A stretch of 64,000 nucleotides of DNA from Bacteroidales bacterium UBA5349 (GCA_002410065.1 DHQB01000019.1:1-64000), one strand, 5' to 3'; shown: positions 35,820-45,643, numbered from the stretch's first letter. A program made the numbers and translations. The notes: generated by a model not told the origin, from the sequence alone.

Positions 35820-37931
35820 CTAGTTTTTTAAACCACTTCTTAATAAAAGTGCTTCAATTGTGGGCTCGTGACCTCGGAATCTTTTATACAACACCATCGG
35901 ATGCTCGCTTCCGCCCCTTGAAAGAATATTGTCGCGGAATGATTGTGCTACGTGAGCATTGAAGATACCTTTCTCTTGGAAAACCGAATAAGCATCAGCA
36001 TCAAGAACCTCAGCCCACTTATAGCTATAATATCCAGCAGCATAACCACCTGCAAAAATATGGCTGAAAGCTGGACTGAAAGCCGTTCCGATTACCGCTG
36101 GCAACACATCGGCTTTGCTCATGTACTTTTGCTCAAAGGGCAAAACCTCACTGCTAAATGGTTTTTGAATGCTATGCCAAGCCATGTCAACAAGCCCAAA
36201 GCTAAGCTGACGGATGGAAAGGTTTCCGGCTAAAAAATTTTGACTGTCAATTATGCTCTGCACCATACTTTCCGGAATAGCCTCACCTGTTTTATAGTGT
36301 ATGGCAAACTTGTCGAGGAATTCTTTCTCAACAGCCCAATTCTCAAGTATTTGTGATGGCAACTCAACAAAGTCGCGGTAAACTGATGTACCTGAAAGGT
36401 TTGGATAGGTTATATTAGATAACATGCCGTGTAGTGCATGCCCAAACTCATGCAAAAATGTGGTGAACTCATCAAATGTTAGTAGCGACGGAGTATCACT
36501 TGTTGGTTTTGTAAAATTAGTAACAATCGATATAAGTGGCCTAGTATCCTGTCCGTTGCGGGTATATTGCACTCCATAACTTGTCATCCAGGCACCTCCG
36601 CTCTTTCCGCTGCGAGGGAAAAAATCGAGGTAAAGCAACGAAAGGAATGAATCATCCTTATCATAAACTTCATAAACAAAAACATCGGAGTGGTAAACTG
36701 GAATATCATTTACTTGCTTAAACGTTAAACCATAAAGCTTATTTGCTAAATAGAAGATACCCTCCTTAACCTTCTCTAATTCGAAGTATGGCTTGAGATC
36801 TTCTTCATTAAAATTGAAAAGTTTTACCTTTAGTTTCTCTGTGTAGAATGACCAATCCCACTTTTCTATTCTATGGTTAGCACCAAGTGATTTTGCCAAC
36901 TCTTCAACCTCTGCCAGCTCTTGATGTGCAGCATTTAAAGAAGCGTCTAAAAGTTCATTCAAAAAAGGCATTACTTTATCAGACGATTGCGCCATCCTCT
37001 CTTCAAGTACAAAGTCGGCATAAGAAGTGTAGCCCAACAAATTTGCTTGCTTTAGCCTAAGATTTACAATGCGCTTAATCAATTCTGTATTATTCTTATC
37101 GTTATCCTTAAAGGCTCGCATATTATAAGCCTTATACATCTGTTCGCGTAATTCGCGATTCTCTGCATACTTCATAAACGGAACATACATAGGCATGTGT
37201 AGGGTAAATACCCAACCATCGAGTTCACGAGCTTTTGCCTCAAGTGCAGCAGCATCTATTAAACTTTTTGGCAAACCAGATAATTTGTCACTGTTGGTTA
37301 AATGGAGTGTAAAGTCGTTTGTTTCAGCTAAAATATTTTCATCAAACTGTAGCGATATGTCAGACAGTTCACGAGTAATCTCCCTATATGCTTGTTTATC
37401 ATCATCGGAAAGGTTTGCACCACTGCGAACAAAACCTTTATATGTTTTGCTAAGCAAAGTAAGTTGTTCAGGGGTAAGATTATCCCTGCTTTCTGTATTG
37501 TAAACCTTTTTAACCCTTTCAAAAAGATCCGCATTTAAGCTGATATCATTCTGAAAATCGGTTAGTTTAGGAGCAACTTCTCGAATAACTTTTTGTAAAC
37601 TGGTGTCTGTTTCAGCAGAATTTAAGTTAAACAATATTGAAGAGATACTGCCTAAGCGCATACCAGCAAAAGCCAGAGCTTCTATGGTGTTCTCAAAAGT
37701 TGGTTCCTCTGTGCTGGCAATAATTGCGTCAACCTCAGCCCTTGCTTCAATTATAGCAGAATCGATTGCTGGGCTATAATGGTCAACCTTTATCTTATCG
37801 AATGGAGGTGCATTATATTTAGTATTGAAATTACGAAGTAATGGGTTTTCGCTTTTAGAACTTTCGGTATTGCACGATGCTAATGAAAATCCGATAATTA
37901 TTGTCATAATTGAAAAGGTAATTGTTCTCAT
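35820..37931 (-). CDS. M3-family metallopeptidase (peptidyl-dipeptidase Dcp-like) lipoprotein
   Basis: 703 residues. A lipoprotein signal ends SLASC (Cys near residue 20), so it is periplasmic or surface-anchored. The M3 zinc motif HEFGH is at about 493, followed by the downstream Glu in the usual RDFVELPSQILENW block. The overall length and the C-terminal AGYYSYKWAEVLDADA segment fit peptidyl-dipeptidase Dcp and oligopeptidase A. It cleaves dipeptides from peptide C-termini or trims short peptides. It is monocistronic with its own terminator, and divergent from the CAP-domain gene. Confidence 0.92.
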   Translation of the reverse strand: MRTITFSIMTIIIGFSLASCNTESSKSENPLLRNFNTKYNAPPFDKIKVDHYSPAIDSAIIEARAEVDAIIASTEEPTFENTIEALAFAGMRLGSISSILFNLNSAETDTSLQKVIREVAPKLTDFQNDISLNADLFERVKKVYNTESRDNLTPEQLTLLSKTYKGFVRSGANLSDDDKQAYREITRELSDISLQFDENILAETNDFTLHLTNSDKLSGLPKSLIDAAALEAKARELDGWVFTLHMPMYVPFMKYAENRELREQMYKAYNMRAFKDNDKNNTELIKRIVNLRLKQANLLGYTSYADFVLEERMAQSSDKVMPFLNELLDASLNAAHQELAEVEELAKSLGANHRIEKWDWSFYTEKLKVKLFNFNEEDLKPYFELEKVKEGIFYLANKLYGLTFKQVNDIPVYHSDVFVYEVYDKDDSFLSLLYLDFFPRSGKSGGAWMTSYGVQYTRNGQDTRPLISIVTNFTKPTSDTPSLLTFDEFTTFLHEFGHALHGMLSNITYPNLSGTSVYRDFVELPSQILENWAVEKEFLDKFAIHYKTGEAIPESMVQSIIDSQNFLAGNLSIRQLSFGLVDMAWHSIQKPFSSEVLPFEQKYMSKADVLPAVIGTAFSPAFSHIFAGGYAAGYYSYKWAEVLDADAYSVFQEKGIFNAHVAQSFRDNILSRGGSEHPMVLYKRFRGHEPTIEALLLRSGLKN

Positions 37932-38047
37932 TTGAATTTGTTCATTTAAAATTGGGGGCGCAAATTAGCAAATTATTAGCTTACCAATGAATATTTTTGG
38001 TTAGTTTTATAAAAATATAAAGGCACAATTGACCTAATTTAAACATA

Positions 38048-40606
38048 ATGGGTTTGATTAAAAGGTTAAGCCAATCAGCAATAGTATTTCTAATTATTGC
38101 CTTATCTGCAGGTTATAATTCCTTAATTCTTGCGCAAAATCCACACGATACCATTAATATAGATCTCCCAGACTTTAAATATTTAGAACACCTAATCAAG
38201 CAAAAGGTTGACAGTATTAGAAATGCAAATAGGTTACCTTCGCTTGTAAACGATACTGCTCTATACCTAGCCAGCCGAGATCACGTTCGTTACCTTACCC
38301 AAAAAAACGAATTAAGCCACTATCAACAAGGGAGCAAACGTAAACGGACGTATCACGAAAGGGCAATTAAATATGGGGCCGCGGATTACTACGTATCGGA
38401 AAATATAGGTATTGTAAGGATTATAAAGGCTATAAAACCGTTAACCTTTAATAAGGCAGCAAACCGTATTGTAAATGATTGGGTTGAATCGAACAGCAGT
38501 CTTGCCAATATTATTGCTCAATCGCATTCCATTGTTGGTATTGCATCCTGGTATAATAAAGAGGATTATGAATTTAGGGTTGCCGCCAGTTTTGCTGCTG
38601 TTACCAAAGATTATAAACCACAAAAAGAATCAAGCTATTTCCCCTATGAATTAATAAACGATATTAGCCTATACTATTTTGAAAAGCCAGAGCGTAAATA
38701 CGAATGGGGTATAGACCCTAAGCCTAGCAAATTGGTATTAGAGAGTTACAATAAGTTAAGTCGTAAAATTAATACACTGGACATAGCAGTTAGAAACGAT
38801 TCAATATTTGTAGTTTTTAACAATGTGCGTAGTGTTGAGAGTTTATTCGAAAAAAAGAATGACGGATTAGCCATAGAAATCATTCCACACACATACTTCA
38901 GCTGCAAGAGTATAGAGACACTACCCATTCGCTGCAAAGATGATTTTACGGTAAAAGGAGATATTCTGGAACCTGTTTATAGAGATTACTTATTGGAGAA
39001 TATTTCAGCACAAAAACGAAAACCTAAAATTGATGCTAGGTATATTGCGACAATCCCCAAAACGTATAAAGGTAAGCCCTATACATTGAATCTTATTATA
39101 CTAAAGAGCAATCGCATTGCTGATATGATTACTCTTAATAACCCTCCTACAAAAGTTTTCGATATTGCAGTAAATACTGTACCAGCAAAGGATAGCGTTC
39201 CAAGTCCCGAGGTATATATTCCAAAATTACGCCGCGACACCTTTATGCTAAGGGCTATTTTCGGACAAAATGAAACCTATGTACTGCCCACCAGTGACGA
39301 TAGTATACCGAGTTGGAAAAGGGAGAAAAAGCCTCAGCGTATTCCTGTATTTACCTCTAGTATAGAGGGTGCCGAAGAGATTAATAAACTACTATCGGAA
39401 CAGCGAGCCAAGGAGATAAGCGTTTCCCTTGATCAAAGCGGAGGCAGATCGGTATCTACCCAAATAGTAACGCGTGAGAATTGGTTCGACTTTTTTAAGG
39501 ATATTGAAGAGTCAAAATATAAGTTCCTCTATAGCCTCGACAAAGAAAGAATTAACCTTTATGTAAACGATAGGTTGAACAGTCGAGAAATGGGACCCTC
39601 ACTGGAACGACATCTTTTTGCTGATCTTAAAACACTTGCCTATAGTTTAGCAAACGATTTAAGCATTGATGATCTGGCCATATGGGAGTACAACTGCCTA
39701 TATCAGCAACTAGTTCGCGAATGCAGTAATCAATCCACTCCATGCCAAGTGCCCAATGTTATCCCTAAACGGATGGAGTTAATTCAACTATATCTTCTTA
39801 ACCGAAACCTTATGGGCCGTGTACCGTGGCAAAAGGTAAATCAATTGCCCATTGCACTCAATCCTGATGAAACTGATATAAATACCGAACCGCTAGCCAC
39901 AATCTATTACAATAAACTACGATACACCCTAGCACATAGAGGCGAACATCTAACAAGTGTAGACAGCCTGTTGTTACTAAAAGAATTGGACCACTTTCCT
40001 AAACTCGATCCAATAGTTGCTTACAACTATTTTATTGCCCTTATCAAACAGCAGAATCAACACGAATTTCAACCCTTTTACCATCAGCGCACACTGAACG
40101 AGTTACAAAATCTAATCGATAGGCTTGAAAAGATATCTTTCGACTCCGAGATAGTGGCTCAGTTAAAGGTATACTACCATCTGAAGAATGTAGAGAAGGA
40201 ATACCTTATTAGTCGAATGGGCGATTATGATTTCCTTACTAAGCCCTCAGTTGATTTCATATCTCAGTACTACTCTCAGAACCCTCCCTCAAAGCAGATT
40301 GCCATAAACGTTTCCATGTTATTTTCAACATTTAAGCGATATGATGAGGCCCAAGCAATTCTGGAGCCCTATGTTCTTTGTACTTTCCCCTGTAATCAAT
40401 CGCTTATGCTTTACCTTAAATACTTTTATGCTAACCCTAAGGTAAAGCAGAACACCGACTTTTATCAGCTACTAAAAGATGCTGCTGATATACTATCGGC
40501 AGCAGAATGGTGCAGCTTATTTAATGGGGAATGGCCTATTAACATGCAACTTAACGACCATGAACCAATCCACATTATGTACTGCAAAATGTGCAACGAG
40601 AATTAG
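38048..40606 (+). CDS. Secreted CAP (SCP)-domain protein with long unassigned C-terminus
   Basis: 852 residues, with a signal peptide (about 1-29, ending LAQN). Residues about 42-185 form a CAP/SCP domain: the helix with the first His (DHVRYL, near 79), the SENIGIV block (117-123) that carries the Glu, the VESNSSLANII helix, and a second His near 160. CAP domains of bacteria are poorly understood and sit in secreted proteins. The remaining 660 residues contain no domain I can name, apart from tandem predicted helices near the C-terminus and a short Cys-rich end. The gene has no close neighbour on its strand. Confidence 0.78.
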   Translation: MGLIKRLSQSAIVFLIIALSAGYNSLILAQNPHDTINIDLPDFKYLEHLIKQKVDSIRNANRLPSLVNDTALYLASRDHVRYLTQKNELSHYQQGSKRKRTYHERAIKYGAADYYVSENIGIVRIIKAIKPLTFNKAANRIVNDWVESNSSLANIIAQSHSIVGIASWYNKEDYEFRVAASFAAVTKDYKPQKESSYFPYELINDISLYYFEKPERKYEWGIDPKPSKLVLESYNKLSRKINTLDIAVRNDSIFVVFNNVRSVESLFEKKNDGLAIEIIPHTYFSCKSIETLPIRCKDDFTVKGDILEPVYRDYLLENISAQKRKPKIDARYIATIPKTYKGKPYTLNLIILKSNRIADMITLNNPPTKVFDIAVNTVPAKDSVPSPEVYIPKLRRDTFMLRAIFGQNETYVLPTSDDSIPSWKREKKPQRIPVFTSSIEGAEEINKLLSEQRAKEISVSLDQSGGRSVSTQIVTRENWFDFFKDIEESKYKFLYSLDKERINLYVNDRLNSREMGPSLERHLFADLKTLAYSLANDLSIDDLAIWEYNCLYQQLVRECSNQSTPCQVPNVIPKRMELIQLYLLNRNLMGRVPWQKVNQLPIALNPDETDINTEPLATIYYNKLRYTLAHRGEHLTSVDSLLLLKELDHFPKLDPIVAYNYFIALIKQQNQHEFQPFYHQRTLNELQNLIDRLEKISFDSEIVAQLKVYYHLKNVEKEYLISRMGDYDFLTKPSVDFISQYYSQNPPSKQIAINVSMLFSTFKRYDEAQAILEPYVLCTFPCNQSLMLYLKYFYANPKVKQNTDFYQLLKDAADILSAAEWCSLFNGEWPINMQLNDHEPIHIMYCKMCNEN

Positions 40607-40640
40607 TTTGAACTCACTAGTATTGAACATTTAGGGTAAT

Positions 40641-40669
40641 TTTGGGTTGACTTTTATGCTATATATTTG
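40641..40669 (+). promoter_or_regulatory. Putative promoter of the coiled-coil/HdeD genes
   Basis: TTTG (40641-40644), 17 bp, TATATTTG (40662-40669). Spacing is slightly short. The predicted leader is about 130 nt, unusually long for this window. Confidence 0.5.
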
Positions 40670-40803
40670 TAATTTGCTGATATTATTTACCGAATATAGT
40701 ATGATAAAAACTCATATATTTTGAGTAGGAATATAGTGTACTGCTGAGACAAGATTTTAAGTTTCAAGTTATATAAATATAAATATCAATAAAAATAATT
40801 GTT

Positions 40804-41100
40804 ATGGACAAACAGAGAATGAGTGAAAATGCGAAGAAAAGCATCGATGATCTTTTCTTAAAGATTGAAGAACTTGAAAATAAGAGGGACAAAGTTAGTG
40901 GCGAACTTAGGATTAAGTTTGATAAGGTGATTACTGATCTTAAACATGAACGTGATAAGCTTAATGCAGACTTTGATAAATTTCAAAAATCAACAGAAAA
41001 GGAATGGGGAAAACACAAAGAAACTTTTGATGAGAGTATGCATTCTTTTAAGGAAGGTTTTAATAAATTAGCCTCCTTTTTCAAAAATGAGAACAAGTAA
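40804..41100 (+). CDS. Small coiled-coil stress-type protein (sll1863-like)
   Basis: 98 residues, almost wholly helical and very rich in Lys, Glu and Asp, with heptad-like spacing (for example LEIEELEN... and LKHERDKLNADFDKF). It resembles short coiled-coil proteins of the sll1863 stress-response family. No catalytic residues. It is followed after 30 bp by an HdeD-like membrane gene and then a convergent Hsp20 gene, a grouping that suggests a stress role (context inference). Confidence 0.6.
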   Translation: MDKQRMSENAKKSIDDLFLKIEELENKRDKVSGELRIKFDKVITDLKHERDKLNADFDKFQKSTEKEWGKHKETFDESMHSFKEGFNKLASFFKNENK

Positions 41101-41130
41101 ATTATGGTCAACTAAAATTACGAAGTAAAT

Positions 41131-41670
41131 ATGAAGTTAAATAGAATTGGAAGATGGGGTATGTCCTCATTGGGTGGAATACTGGTTATGCTTTTTGGGT
41201 TTATTGCTCTTATTATTCCTAACCTAGCCATTAAAGCACTTGCTGTGTACTTTGCATTGGCAATTTTAATCGGTGGTATTGTGCTTACCACCTTTGCAAT
41301 TCAGTACCGAAAACTTACTCCAAACTGGAAGTCGAGACTTTTTGAAGGTATAGTAAGTCTAATTCTGGGAGTAGTTATTATTCTCAACCCCGAGTCGGCG
41401 GCGGCTTTCTTGATGATCATCATTGGTGCATGGGCTGCCTTTATTGGATTGGTTTTTATTGGTACCTTTTTCGCAAGAAAAGTATCGCAAATGATTGATG
41501 TACTTAACCTAACAACTGGTGCTATATCACTAGTATTGGGTGCTATAATAATTTTTAACCCATTTGGAAGCTCCAGGTTTCTTGTAATTCTTATTGGCAT
41601 TTATGCAATTATTTATGGAATACTTACTATGGTATTCTCATCGAAAATTGCAAATCATACCAAGGAGTAA
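41131..41670 (+). CDS. HdeD/DUF308-family membrane protein
   Basis: 179 residues with six hydrophobic segments in three repeated pairs, the HdeD/DUF308 layout (G-x-x-x-x-x-x-G motifs in each helix, with FNP at one repeat end and NPESAAAFL at another). In E. coli HdeD helps survive acid stress; other members are uncharacterised. It follows the coiled-coil gene by 30 bp, probably cotranscribed. A 28-bp palindromic terminator follows. Confidence 0.85.
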   Translation: MKLNRIGRWGMSSLGGILVMLFGFIALIIPNLAIKALAVYFALAILIGGIVLTTFAIQYRKLTPNWKSRLFEGIVSLILGVVIILNPESAAAFLMIIIGAWAAFIGLVFIGTFFARKVSQMIDVLNLTTGAISLVLGAIIIFNPFGSSRFLVILIGIYAIIYGILTMVFSSKIANHTKE

Positions 41671-41700
41671 CTTTTCAGTAACCATAGATTTACCTATACA

Positions 41701-41728
41701 ACAAAGCCTGCCAATTGGCAGGCTTTGT
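41701..41728. terminator. Perfect 28-bp palindrome terminator
   Basis: Two 14-bp arms (41701-41714 and 41715-41728) form an unbroken palindrome between the HdeD gene and the convergent Hsp20 gene. It probably folds with a small loop and acts in both directions. Confidence 0.75.
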
Positions 41729-41773
41729 ACCTTTCTCTTTATTTAAAATACCCAAACCCTATTCTAAATCTTT

Positions 41774-42208
41774 TTACGAAATTGAAATTTGACGTGCAGG
41801 TTTCTCTTTTGCCTCTTCGCGCTTTGGTACGCTTATTTTTAGGATACCTTCTTTATAGGTTGCCTTAATCTTATCACCATCCGTACCCTCGGGCAATGAG
41901 AAACTGCGTTTAAATGAGGTGTAGCTAAATTCTCTACGCATAAACTTTTCTCCTTCAACTTCATTCTTAAGCTCCTTCTCACTTGAGATAGTAAGCGTAT
42001 TGTTGTCTACATCAACCTTAAAGTCTTTCCTGTCAAGGCCAGGTGCAGCCAACTCAATCTGATAATCATCTTTCGTCTCAACAATATTAACTGCAGGTAG
42101 TGTTCCCGTGTTGGTATCGCTGATTAAGCTAGGACGAAAATCATCGCCAAAGAAAAGATCTACTAAACTTGGCATACTTGTTCCTCTTGTTCTTAGCATT
42201 GGAATCAT
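41774..42208 (-). CDS. Hsp20/alpha-crystallin small heat shock protein
   Basis: 144 residues from the ATG at 42208. The frame opens at 42223, but a GGAGGG (42221-42216) lies 7 nt before the internal ATG, so that start is chosen. It is an ATP-independent holdase. The alpha-crystallin domain (about 37-125) starts ETKDDYQIELAAPGLDRKDF and includes the SFSLPEGTD and IKATYKEGILKISVPK segments; the C-terminal IxI-type tail is ISIS. The cluster with the two preceding stress-type genes is notable. Confidence 0.93.
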   Translation of the reverse strand: MIPMLRTRGTSMPSLVDLFFGDDFRPSLISDTNTGTLPAVNIVETKDDYQIELAAPGLDRKDFKVDVDNNTLTISSEKELKNEVEGEKFMRREFSYTSFKRSFSLPEGTDGDKIKATYKEGILKISVPKREEAKEKPARQISIS

Positions 42209-42223
42209 AATTAAACCCTCCAT

Positions 42224-42571
42224 ATTTTAGTTAAACATCTATTAAACAATAATTGTGTAATTAATTTCACTCGATATGTATCAATCAAAATGCCAAAGGG
42301 ATTTACATGCCATAATGACTGCTTATACTGAAATAAAATGCCATTATGGCGCTGGAGGCTTATGTAGTACTGATATAATGGCAATTTTAGAGAAGATTCA
42401 GAATATCTCTTTTAACTGATAAAGAGATAAGTATGATAAACCCTTTTTTGATTAGCCAATTATGAGGTATATTTACTACATCAATCTATAAAAACAAGTT
42501 TGGTTAAAGGAGAGATAACCAATAGGTTTACAACTACTTATAAACAAACACAGAATATTGAAAGGAACCGT
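42224..42571. other. 348-bp intergenic region with repeated TGCCATWAT motif
   Basis: Divergent region between hsp20 and the AddB-like gene. It contains TGCCATAAT (42308-42316), TGCCATTAT (42339-42347) and the inverted ATAATGGCA (42375-42383); the first two build an inverted repeat with arms 42309-42317 and 42342-42350. No exact promoter of the TAnnTTTG type was found. The TTG-initiated frame from 42500 is rejected because AAAGGAA at 42561-42567 points to the ATG at 42572. Confidence 0.45.
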
Positions 42572-45463
42572 ATGCAAACATTCCTACATCTTGTTGCCAA
42601 CGATTTGCAGAACCGCTTTGGTGATAGCATTTCTAATGTTACCCTAGTTTTTCCTAGCCACAGAGCAGGCCTATTCTTTAACTCTTACCTTGCCGAGCTC
42701 CTAAATAAACCTGTATGGTCGCCCCAAACAATAACGCTAAGTGAGCTTATGCAGCGTATTGCCAATTTAAAAACAGAGGATAGCTTTAAACTGGTCACCA
42801 AACTATACAGCATCTATAATAAGATAAAAGGAACTAACGAACCCTTTGATAATTTTTACTACTGGGGAGAGGTGATGCTCGCCGATTTTGATCAGGTTGA
42901 TAAATATCTAGTTGATCCGAAACAACTCTTTGGAAATATTAAAGATCTGAAAGAGATTGAGGAAAAATTTGGTGGATTTACGCCTGAGCAAGCTGAAGCC
43001 CTAAGCAGTTACCTTGGTGTAATGGAAAGAAGCGACGACTCCGAAATTAAAAAGAACTACCTCAGCATTTGGGATAAACTATACGAAATTTACAAACAGT
43101 TTTGGATCGAGTTAGAGAAAGAGGGTGTGGCATACGAAGGAATGATCTATCGGAAATGTGCTCAGATACTTGATGATGCAATCTCTACACCCGATATTCC
43201 CACGCCAATAGCGTTTATTGGATTTAATGCCCTTAACGAGTGCGAAAGAAGCCTTTTTAGTAGATGCAAAACCATGGGCAATGCACTATTTTACTGGGAT
43301 TATGATCCTACATTTATTGAGCGGTCTGAGAATGAGGCTGGGCTCTTTATTCGAAAGAATCTAAGCCAGTTTCCCAATGCGCTTGGTGGTGATGCTTTTG
43401 AGACATTAAATCGACCCAAAAAGAACATAAAAATGATTGCTGCGCCATCAACCGTGGCGCAAACAAAGTTAATACCCAAGATTCTTGATGAGATAGTGAC
43501 ACAGGGCGGAAAACTCGATATTTCATCGGCCATTATTTTTCCAAAGGAAAACATCCTGCTCCCTGCCCTACATGCTATACCGCCAAGTGTTGAGTCACTT
43601 AATATCACCATGGGATATCCGCTAAAGGAAACACCCGCATTCAGCCTTGCCGAATTTCTTGTTCGCTTACAAATAAATGCAAACACCAATTCCGAAGGTA
43701 AAGCCCGTTTTTACCACCGAGATGTTATTGCTATTCTTAATCATCCATACATTAGACTTTGCGAACCAAACCATGCATCAGAACTTTTGCTGGACGTTAA
43801 GAAGGGGAATAGGATTTATCCCATTATAGATGAACTTGCTCGAACACCGCTTTTTAGTAAAATCTTCACCCTTCAACCCGGCGCAAAGCCTTTAACCAGC
43901 TACATTCTTTCCATTTGCAGTGGCGTAGCCCAAAATATCTCACAAAAGGCAAGCGCAAATGATGAAAAACAGCTGCGGTTGGATCTTGAATTCCTTTTCA
44001 CACTTCATAAAAGCCTAACCCGCTTGGGTGATGTACTTAAAGGGATAAGCATTGAGATATCGCATAGAATTTTTCTGCAATTGCTCCGAAAAGCATTTAA
44101 TCAGGAAAGGGTTTCGTTTAGCGGCGAACCATTAAGCGGCTTACAGGTTATGGGCTTTTTAGAGTCGAGGGCGCTCGACTTTGAGAATATCATTATCCTC
44201 TCGTTTAACGATGAAGTAATACCTGGCAAGAATCTTCCTGTATCGTTCATTACTCCATCGCTTCGGGTTGCCTTTAATCTGCCCAACTATAAGCACCACG
44301 ATGCTATTTACGCATACTATTTCTATAGGCTAATGAATAGGGCAAAAAATATCTATTTGGTTTACAGTAGTAGGACTGAGGGCCTATCTAGAGGCGAAAA
44401 AAGTCGATTTGCCCTGCAACTTGAAATGGAGCAACTATATGGTAAAACTCAAAGCGTAAATGTTGCCTACAATATTTCGCTTACACCAAATCAGCCCATC
44501 GAAATACAGAAAACCGATGAGGTAATGGAGGCTCTATTGCGCAACCTCAATCGCAAAGGAAAAGGAGTAACGCTATCACCCAGCGGTTTAACCTCATTCC
44601 TAACCTGCCCACTACGGTTTTACTTTAGGTATGTAGCGGACCTGTACGACGAGGATGAAATTACCGAGGAGGTTGGTGCTTTGGAGTTTGGCCGTATTAT
44701 TCATGGAACCATGGAAGAGCTATACAAAGAGCACTCGGGTAAAAGTGTTAGTGGCGATATGATTGCGAGCATTATGGATAAACCACATTACATTGAGCAA
44801 ACTCTCGACAGAGTTTTTAGTGAAGAGTTTTTCAAGAGCCCTGTTGTCTCTAACGACAACCTATCGGGACGAAATCGGTTGGCACGGAATGCAATGCTCC
44901 ACATTATTAAAAAGATGTTAAAGCTCGATAAGCAAAGGGCTCCGTTTACCCTAATAAGCCACGAGCTAAGAGTAGAGATGAGCATCCCCATCGTATCATC
45001 AAAATATACAGATTCCATAATGCTTGGAGGTTTTGTTGATAGAATAGAACAAAATCATGGTAGTATTTGGTCAATTGACTATAAAACAGGTAATGCCAAA
45101 GATAAAGGAGTATTTGAAACAGTAGACAATCTCTTTGACAGCGGTAAGGTTGATAAATACAAAGAAGTTTTTCAAACATTTTGTTATAGTCTTGCGCTAT
45201 CTGAAGTTTATCCTGGCCTACCAATAAGGCCAATGCTATGGTTTGTTAAAACAGCGAAAACGGCTGATGACTTTAGTATTAAGCAAAAAGAGAAGCGAAC
45301 CAATACTCCCATAAAAGACTTTAAGGATTTTAAGGATGATTTTAAATTACAATTAAGCGATTTGCTTAATCAGATAATGGATAACTCCATACCTTTTACC
45401 CAAACTGAAGATTTGAACAAGTGTAAAAACTGCCCCTTTACAGCCATTTGTGGGAGGGACTAG
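42572..45463 (+). CDS. AddB-like PD-(D/E)XK nuclease family protein
   Basis: 963 residues from the ATG at 42572, chosen because of a Shine-Dalgarno-like AAAGGAA 4 nt upstream. The N-terminus (about 1-60, VTLVFPSHRAGLFFNSYL) resembles the inactive helicase domain of AddB. The C-terminal third is a RecB-type nuclease: LTCPLRFYFRYV, then GRIIHGTMEELY (His of the nuclease), IWSIDYKTG (active-site Asp and Lys) and a CKNCPFTAICG tail. Together with the upstream Cys these may bind an iron-sulfur cluster. It probably acts in double-strand break repair. No addA-like gene is adjacent, so its partner lies elsewhere. Three palindromic repeats follow directly. Confidence 0.85.
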   Translation: MQTFLHLVANDLQNRFGDSISNVTLVFPSHRAGLFFNSYLAELLNKPVWSPQTITLSELMQRIANLKTEDSFKLVTKLYSIYNKIKGTNEPFDNFYYWGEVMLADFDQVDKYLVDPKQLFGNIKDLKEIEEKFGGFTPEQAEALSSYLGVMERSDDSEIKKNYLSIWDKLYEIYKQFWIELEKEGVAYEGMIYRKCAQILDDAISTPDIPTPIAFIGFNALNECERSLFSRCKTMGNALFYWDYDPTFIERSENEAGLFIRKNLSQFPNALGGDAFETLNRPKKNIKMIAAPSTVAQTKLIPKILDEIVTQGGKLDISSAIIFPKENILLPALHAIPPSVESLNITMGYPLKETPAFSLAEFLVRLQINANTNSEGKARFYHRDVIAILNHPYIRLCEPNHASELLLDVKKGNRIYPIIDELARTPLFSKIFTLQPGAKPLTSYILSICSGVAQNISQKASANDEKQLRLDLEFLFTLHKSLTRLGDVLKGISIEISHRIFLQLLRKAFNQERVSFSGEPLSGLQVMGFLESRALDFENIIILSFNDEVIPGKNLPVSFITPSLRVAFNLPNYKHHDAIYAYYFYRLMNRAKNIYLVYSSRTEGLSRGEKSRFALQLEMEQLYGKTQSVNVAYNISLTPNQPIEIQKTDEVMEALLRNLNRKGKGVTLSPSGLTSFLTCPLRFYFRYVADLYDEDEITEEVGALEFGRIIHGTMEELYKEHSGKSVSGDMIASIMDKPHYIEQTLDRVFSEEFFKSPVVSNDNLSGRNRLARNAMLHIIKKMLKLDKQRAPFTLISHELRVEMSIPIVSSKYTDSIMLGGFVDRIEQNHGSIWSIDYKTGNAKDKGVFETVDNLFDSGKVDKYKEVFQTFCYSLALSEVYPGLPIRPMLWFVKTAKTADDFSIKQKEKRTNTPIKDFKDFKDDFKLQLSDLLNQIMDNSIPFTQTEDLNKCKNCPFTAICGRD

Positions 45464-45469
45464 TCTATC

Positions 45470-45494
45470 GGAGCCTGAGATTCTCGAAGGCTCC
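45470..45494 (+). repeat. Palindromic element copy 1
   Basis: GGAGCCT (45470-45476) pairs with AGGCTCC (45488-45494), and the interior also folds. Its first 20 bases are an inverted match (18 of 20) to copy 2. Element is more GC-rich than surroundings. Confidence 0.7.
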
Positions 45495-45524
45495 AATGCT
45501 CAGTTTCCTAACAATCACATAAGT

Positions 45525-45544
45525 CTTCGAGAACCTCAGACTCC
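45525..45544 (-). repeat. Palindromic element copy 2
   Basis: In reverse orientation to copy 1, with 18 of 20 bases matching. The stem pair is changed on both sides (AGCC/GGCT to AGTC/GACT), so pairing is kept. Confidence 0.7.
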
Positions 45545-45575
45545 GAAAACATACATACCCCGACCCCACTCGGGC

Positions 45576-45595
45576 CTTCGAGTGCCTTAGGCTCC
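45576..45595 (-). repeat. Palindromic element copy 3
   Basis: Same orientation as copy 2, 16 of 20 bases alike. Lies 31 bp after it. Confidence 0.6.
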
Positions 45596-45643
45596 AGTTT
45601 ATCGATATTGATTTCGTTATTAAAATTTTAAAAGCGAGAATTG

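Noticed and set aside
42500..42571. TTG start extending the AddB-like protein by 24 residues
   Set aside because: Composition is polar and unlike the family; a ribosome-site-like AAAGGAA precedes the ATG at 42572.
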